From: Streptomyces sp. S465
GTDB taxonomy: Bacteria; Actinomycetota; Actinomycetes; Streptomycetales; Streptomycetaceae
Direction of reading: 5' to 3'
Assembly (NCBI RefSeq): GCF_026898115.1
Contig: NZ_CP114036.1
Span: 8,550,001 to 8,614,000, forward strand
DNA: 64,000 nucleotides
Shown in pieces: positions 60,846 to 64,000 of the stretch (positions within the stretch are counted from its first letter, which is position 1; each line of letters opens with the position of its first letter). Position numbers and translations under genes: made by a program. The notes beneath the pieces are model-generated. The model was not told the origin of the DNA and did not search any database. It saw nothing but the letters and a program-made list of their open reading frames with translations.

Positions 60846-61688
60846 GTGTCACCCACGACCGAACCCCCCTCCGCCGGCCCGGCCGGCGCGGACCGCCCCG
60901 CCCTGCGGGCCGACTGCGGCAGCTGCTTCGGCCTGTGCTGTGTCGCCCTGCCCTTCGCGGCCTCGGCCGACTTCGCGATCGGCAAGGACGCGGGAGAGCC
61001 CTGCCGCCACCTCCGGTCCGACTTCCGCTGCGGCATCCACGCCCGGCTGCGGGAGCGGGGCTTCTCCGGCTGTACGGTCTACGACTGCTTCGGCGCCGGA
61101 CAGAAGGTCTCCCAGTTCACCTTCGAGGGCCGCGACTGGCGGCGGCACCCCGGCACGGCCGCCGAGATGTTCGCCGTCTTCCCCGTCGTGCGCCACCTCC
61201 ATGAGCTGCTCTGGTACCTCACCGAGGCCCTGACCCTGCCCGCCGCCCGGCCGGTCCACGGCGCGCTGCGCCAGGCGCTGCACGAGACGGAGCGCCTCAC
61301 CCTCGGGAGCGCCGCCGAGCTGAGGGAGCTGGATCTGGCGGCCCACCGCGCCCAGGTCAATCAGCTGCTGCTGCGGACGAGCGACCTGGTGCGGGCCCGG
61401 ATACCGGGCAGGAAGAAGAACCGCAGGGGAGCCGATCTGATCGGCGCCGACCTCCGCGGAGCCGATCTGCGGGGTGCCAACCTCCGCGGGGCCCGTCTCA
61501 TCGCGGCCGACCTCGAACGGGCCGATCTGACCTCGGCCGATCTGATCGGGGCCGACCTCCGCGACGCCGATCTGAGCGGGGCCGACCTCCGGGGAGCCGT
61601 CTTCCTCACCCAGGACCGGCTGAACGCGGCCCGGGGCGACGCCGCCACCCGGCTGCCACCGGCCCTCACCCGCCCCGCCCACTGGTGA
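60846..61688 (+). CDS. Pentapeptide-repeat protein with Cys-rich N-terminal domain
   Basis: A 280-residue protein. Residues 20-85 contain eight cysteines (DCGSCFGLCC, EPCRHL, FRCGI, SGCTVYDC), an arrangement like the YkgJ-type zinc or Fe-S binding domains. Residues about 90-190 are helical (HELLWYLTEALTL). Residues about 198-258 are 11-12 pentapeptide repeats of the A(D/N)LxG/xADL type, which fold as a right-handed beta-helix mimicking DNA in Qnr/MfpA proteins. GTG 60846 follows GGGAGAG. The fusion suggests a metal- or redox-sensing partner-binding protein, but this is inference. Confidence 0.85.
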   Translation: MSPTTEPPSAGPAGADRPALRADCGSCFGLCCVALPFAASADFAIGKDAGEPCRHLRSDFRCGIHARLRERGFSGCTVYDCFGAGQKVSQFTFEGRDWRRHPGTAAEMFAVFPVVRHLHELLWYLTEALTLPAARPVHGALRQALHETERLTLGSAAELRELDLAAHRAQVNQLLLRTSDLVRARIPGRKKNRRGADLIGADLRGADLRGANLRGARLIAADLERADLTSADLIGADLRDADLSGADLRGAVFLTQDRLNAARGDAATRLPPALTRPAHW

Positions 61689-61722
61689 CCGGCCGCTGCC
61701 CGGGTGTGCGACCCTGACTGCC

Positions 61723-62898
61723 ATGTCCGACACCGTCGACGCGCCCGTGATCCGTGCCGATGAGCCCGGGTCGTTCGCCCGGAGTGTGCTGGCCGAGCGC
61801 CATCCGGCGCTGATCGAGAAGGTGCGCGACGCCTTCCCGTACGGCCCCGAACAGCACCGCGCCCTCGACGCGCTGCGCGACAACAGCGCCGGGGGCACCA
61901 TCCCCCCGCTCGCCCCCACCGCCTACGACCACGACCGGTGGGAGGTGTGGGGCCGGGAGCACGTCGGCCGGTCCTGGTTCGACGTCCCGTTCCTGTGGGC
62001 GGAGAGCTACTTCTACCGCCGGCTCCTGGAGGCCGTGGGCTACTTCGCCGACGGCCCCTGGCGGGGCATCGATCCGTTCCGTCCCTTCAAACAGGCCGAG
62101 CTGCACACCCCTCAGGCCGAGGCCGAGCTGGCCGCGCTCGATGACGTCCTGCGCCGGCCCGCCGGCGAACAGGCCCAGGCGCTGGTGCACGGCTCGCTGT
62201 GGGGCAACCGCGCGGACCTGGGCTTCCGCCTCTCCGCCACGGGCGCGGAGGCGACCGGCGCCGACACCCCGCCCCTGGTCGCGGACGACGCGGAGGCGCT
62301 GTGGTCGCTGCTGCCCGTCGGCTCCCCTGCCACGCTGTGTGTGGTGGCGGACAACGCCGGGCGGGAGCTGCTCCCCGACCTCGTCCTCATCGACCATGTG
62401 CTCCACCACGGGCGTGCCGAGCGGGTGGTGCTCCAGGTGAAGCCGTATCCGTACTACGTCTCCGACGCCACCATGGAGGACGTGGTCGACTGTCTGCGCC
62501 GGCTGGCCGGGGCGAAGGGCGCCGCGGCGGGGGTCGGCGGACGGCTGTGGGCGGCCTTGGGCGACGGGCGGCTCACGGTGCGGGCGCATGACTTCTTCCG
62601 CGCACCGCTGCCGTACCAGGAGATGCCGGGCGATCTGCGGCGTGAGTTCGCCGGGGCCACGCTCACCGTGATGAAGGGCGATCTGAACTACCGCCGCCTC
62701 GTCGGCGACCGGATGTGGCCCCCGACCACCTCCTTCGCCGACCGCACCGGGTACTTCCCCGGCCCGGTGGCCGCGCTGCGCACCCTGAAGTCGGATGTGA
62801 TCGTCGGACTCGACGAGCCGACCGTGGCCGCGCTGGACGCGCGGGAGGACCGGTGGCGCACCAGCGGCGCCCATGCGCTGATCCAGGTGCGGGGGTGA
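61723..62898 (+). CDS. Damage-control phosphatase, DUF89/ARMT1 family
   Basis: A 391-residue metal-dependent phosphatase. DUF89 motifs are WDVPFLWAESYFYRRLL-like (FDVPFLWAESYFYRRLLEA near 90), VVADNAGRELLPDLVLID near 210 with the metal-binding Asp-Asn, TVMKGDLNYRRLVGD near 315 and the Lys in LRTLKSDVIVGL near 355. These enzymes hydrolyse damaged phosphometabolites such as fructose-1-phosphate-type ketose phosphates. ATG 61723 is a single gene with a bidirectional terminator behind it. Confidence 0.88.
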   Translation: MSDTVDAPVIRADEPGSFARSVLAERHPALIEKVRDAFPYGPEQHRALDALRDNSAGGTIPPLAPTAYDHDRWEVWGREHVGRSWFDVPFLWAESYFYRRLLEAVGYFADGPWRGIDPFRPFKQAELHTPQAEAELAALDDVLRRPAGEQAQALVHGSLWGNRADLGFRLSATGAEATGADTPPLVADDAEALWSLLPVGSPATLCVVADNAGRELLPDLVLIDHVLHHGRAERVVLQVKPYPYYVSDATMEDVVDCLRRLAGAKGAAAGVGGRLWAALGDGRLTVRAHDFFRAPLPYQEMPGDLRREFAGATLTVMKGDLNYRRLVGDRMWPPTTSFADRTGYFPGPVAALRTLKSDVIVGLDEPTVAALDAREDRWRTSGAHALIQVRG

Positions 62899-62901
62899 GC
62901 C

Positions 62902-62937
62902 GCGCGCCCCTCACCGCGGAAAGGGTGAGGGGCGCGC
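62902..62937. terminator. Bidirectional terminator between convergent genes
   Basis: GCGCGCCCCTCACC (62902-62915) and GGTGAGGGGCGCGC (62924-62937) are perfect 14-bp arms with an 8-base loop, 3 bp after the DUF89 stop and 39 bp after that of the secreted miniprotein. Confidence 0.85.
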
Positions 62938-62976
62938 TGGTTCAGCGGTGGTGACCGCCGCTGGTTCCGCGGAGGG

Positions 62977-63222
62977 TTACCCGCCGATGTTGTTGACGCA
63001 GGTGGCGCCGATGTTGATGTCACCGCTCGGGGCTCCGTAGCCACCGGAGAAGGCCCACCCGTTGCTGGTGTCGCACTTGTTGCTCTGGAAGATGAAGGTG
63101 GAGACGTCGAAGCTGGTGGGGGCTGTCCCGCTGGTGCCGTTGGCGACCGCGGTGCCGGTGCCGAGGAGTACCAGAGTGCCTGCGGCCGCGGTCAGCAGGG
63201 CGGCCTTCTTCCTGATCTGCAT
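62977..63222 (-). CDS. Secreted two-cysteine miniprotein, copy 1
   Basis: An 81-residue precursor. The Sec signal (KKAALLTAAAGTLVLLGTGTAVA) leaves a mature peptide of about 55 residues: SFDVSTFIFQSNKCDTSNGW, a Gly/Tyr-rich turn, then PSGDINIGATCVNNIGG. The two Cys probably form one disulfide. It is paralogous to the gene at 63447-63743. It is too short and lacks the motif for a chaplin, and it is unlike rodlins. No known function. GGAGGA lies before ATG 63222. Confidence 0.82.
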   Translation of the reverse strand: MQIRKKAALLTAAAGTLVLLGTGTAVANGTSGTAPTSFDVSTFIFQSNKCDTSNGWAFSGGYGAPSGDINIGATCVNNIGG

Positions 63223-63264
63223 GGATTCCTCCGTCAATGAGGCGCAGTATGAACTGACATCATG

Positions 63265-63321
63265 ATTTAACGGAAGAAAGACCATTGAAGTCTGGTAAGC
63301 ACACCGGAGAGTGACCCGTCC
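63265..63321 (-). promoter_or_regulatory. Conserved upstream region of miniprotein copy 1
   Basis: Two blocks recur in the same order and spacing before both paralogues: ATTTAACG (63265-63272) and a 28-bp element beginning GGTAAGC (63294-63321, plus-strand sense). Conservation outside the coding sequence suggests a shared promoter or operator. Confidence 0.55.
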
Positions 63322-63372
63322 AGCGCACGATTCCCCCTCTGGCACCCCGAATGGTGGCATCGGAAACGACAT

Positions 63373-63403
63373 GCTCCCCCCACCGCTGCGAGGTGGGGGG
63401 AGC
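63373..63403 (-). terminator. Terminator of miniprotein copy 2
   Basis: GCTCCCCCCAC (63373-63383) and GTGGGGGGAGC (63393-63403) make a perfect 11-bp stem 43 bp after the stop of copy 2, separating the two genes into independent units. Confidence 0.75.
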
Positions 63404-63446
63404 GCGTCGAGTGGGCGACCTCGGTCGCCGCCGGTTCCGCCGGAGG

Positions 63447-63743
63447 TTACCCGCCGATGTGGTTGAGGCAGGTGGCGCCGATGTTGATGTCACCGCTCGG
63501 GCCGAGCCCGCCCACGGACCAGGCGCTCCCGTTGTTGGTGTCGCACTTGTTGCTCTGGAAGATGAAGGTGGAGACGTCGAGGCTGGTGGGGCCGGTGGGG
63601 GCTCCGCTGGTTCGGTCGGAGCCGCCGCCGTAACCGCCGCCGTAACCGCTGCCTCCGCCGTTGGCGGCCGCGGTGCCGGTGCCGAGGAGCGCCAGGGCGC
63701 CGGCGGTCGCGGCCAGCAGGGCGGCCTTCTTCGCGATCTGCAT
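63447..63743 (-). CDS. Secreted two-cysteine miniprotein, copy 2
   Basis: A 98-residue precursor with signal KKAALLAATAGALALLGTGTAAA. The mature part begins with a Gly/Tyr/Ser stretch (GGGSGYGGGYGGGSDR) absent from copy 1, then SLDVSTFIFQSNKCDTNNGS and PSGDINIGATCLNHIGG, nearly identical to copy 1. The same GGAGGAATCC ribosome site precedes ATG 63743. The Gly/Tyr insert is the main difference and could favour assembly or surface adhesion, which is speculation. Confidence 0.82.
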   Translation of the reverse strand: MQIAKKAALLAATAGALALLGTGTAAANGGGSGYGGGYGGGSDRTSGAPTGPTSLDVSTFIFQSNKCDTNNGSAWSVGGLGPSGDINIGATCLNHIGG

Positions 63744-63790
63744 GGATTCCTCCGAGTCGAGTCGCAGTGCGAGATGTGTCTGACGATCCG

Positions 63791-63847
63791 ATTTAACGAA
63801 GGAGAACAGGCGAAAACCGGGTAAGCGCACCGGAGGGTGGTCCGTCC
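63791..63847 (-). promoter_or_regulatory. Conserved upstream region of miniprotein copy 2
   Basis: Copies of the two blocks seen before copy 1: ATTTAACG (63791-63798) and GGTAAGCGCACCGGAG plus 12 more bases (63820-63847, plus-strand sense). Distances to the start codon (48 and 77 bp) match those of copy 1 (43 and 72). Confidence 0.55.
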
Positions 63848-63850
63848 GGC

Positions 63851-64000
63851 CTACGACATCTTCTGGCCGGAGCGGAGGCCGGCCGCTCGCGCGAGGGCGT
63901 CCCGGCACGCCAGGATCGCGGGGTGCCGGTTGCTCCCGCGGCGTACGACGGTGAAGATGCGGCGGGTGCGCCGGCCGCGCGGAAGCCGCCGCAGCGGGAC
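63851..64000 (-). CDS. LysR-family regulator, C-terminal part (runs off right edge)
   Basis: The last 49 residues of a protein whose frame is open to position 64000; the stop TAG is at 63851-63853. The sequence VPLRRLPRGRRTRRIFTVVR followed by RGSNRHPAILACRDALARAA is the usual end of a LysR substrate-binding domain (strand, then final helix). It is separate from the LysR remnant at 58735. Confidence 0.7.
   Translation of the reverse strand, partial: VPLRRLPRGRRTRRIFTVVRRGSNRHPAILACRDALARAAGLRSGQKMS

Overview
The window is a high-GC actinobacterial chromosome segment, almost certainly Streptomyces. The signs are GC-rich third codon positions, many GTG starts, AGGAG-type ribosome sites, leaderless genes with TTGACA/TANNNT promoters, Tat and lipoprotein signals, an AfsR/SARP-type regulator, an S-adenosyl methyltransferase of the actinomycete DUF574 family, a DUF6458 membrane protein and a chromosomal paralogue-rich accessory gene set. 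No rRNA, tRNA, CRISPR array, transposase, integrase or replication origin is visible, and no polyketide, peptide or terpene biosynthetic cluster is present.

Layout. 1-6.6 kb: a membrane protein cut by the left edge, a true TetR-class repressor divergent from a TetX-like FAD monooxygenase with two tetO-like operators between them, a secreted GH2 glycosidase and a HAD phosphatase. 6.7-16.8 kb: a DUF6458 protein, a CDF cation exporter, an APC permease, a radical SAM protein with an odd cysteine spacing, NAD kinase and a three-gene molybdenum aldehyde oxidoreductase. 16.9-25.4 kb: a leftward operon for a peptide/nickel-type ABC importer plus an SsuD-like flavin monooxygenase. It is preceded by a 24-residue leader peptide of the actinobacterial sulfur-gene type and by an intrinsic terminator, so it looks like a cysteine-attenuated sulfur-scavenging operon. 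Beside it lie a DsbA-like protein and an Rrf2 regulator. 25.5-30.1 kb: cupin, small acidic protein, XRE-cupin regulator, acyltransferase and dhaL-dhaK. 30.6-38.9 kb: SDR, secreted BNR-repeat glycosidase, membrane spermidine-synthase-like protein, lipoprotein, 2-hydroxyacid dehydrogenase and a histone-H1-like protein. 38.9-44.3 kb: a CitA/CitB-type two-component system divergent from a nitrate/sulfonate/taurine-class ABC importer. 44.5-48.3 kb: a glycosyltransferase divergent from an SDR-DMT-deacetylase trio. 48.4-54.4 kb: a fumarase-family protein with altered catalytic residues, an AraC regulator, a MEDS/ATPase sensor, an epoxide-hydrolase-like enzyme, a small protein and a DUF574 methyltransferase. 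54.5-60.8 kb: an AfsR-type regulator, a TauD-family dioxygenase behind a second leaderless leader ORF, two decayed genes abutting each other, and a Pit phosphate transporter with a small membrane partner. 60.8-64 kb: a Cys-rich pentapeptide protein, a DUF89/ARMT1 phosphatase, two tandem paralogous secreted miniproteins with duplicated promoters, and a LysR gene cut by the right edge.

How parts connect. Sulfur is the clearest recurring theme: the leader-controlled ABC/LLM operon, the TauD dioxygenase with its own leader-like ORF and possibly the Rrf2/DsbA pair all fit organosulfur scavenging or thiol homeostasis. Several other loci are classic regulator-plus-target pairs with visible operators (TetR/monooxygenase, two-component system/ABC importer, AraC/fumarase). 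The rest is unlinked accessory and housekeeping metabolism.
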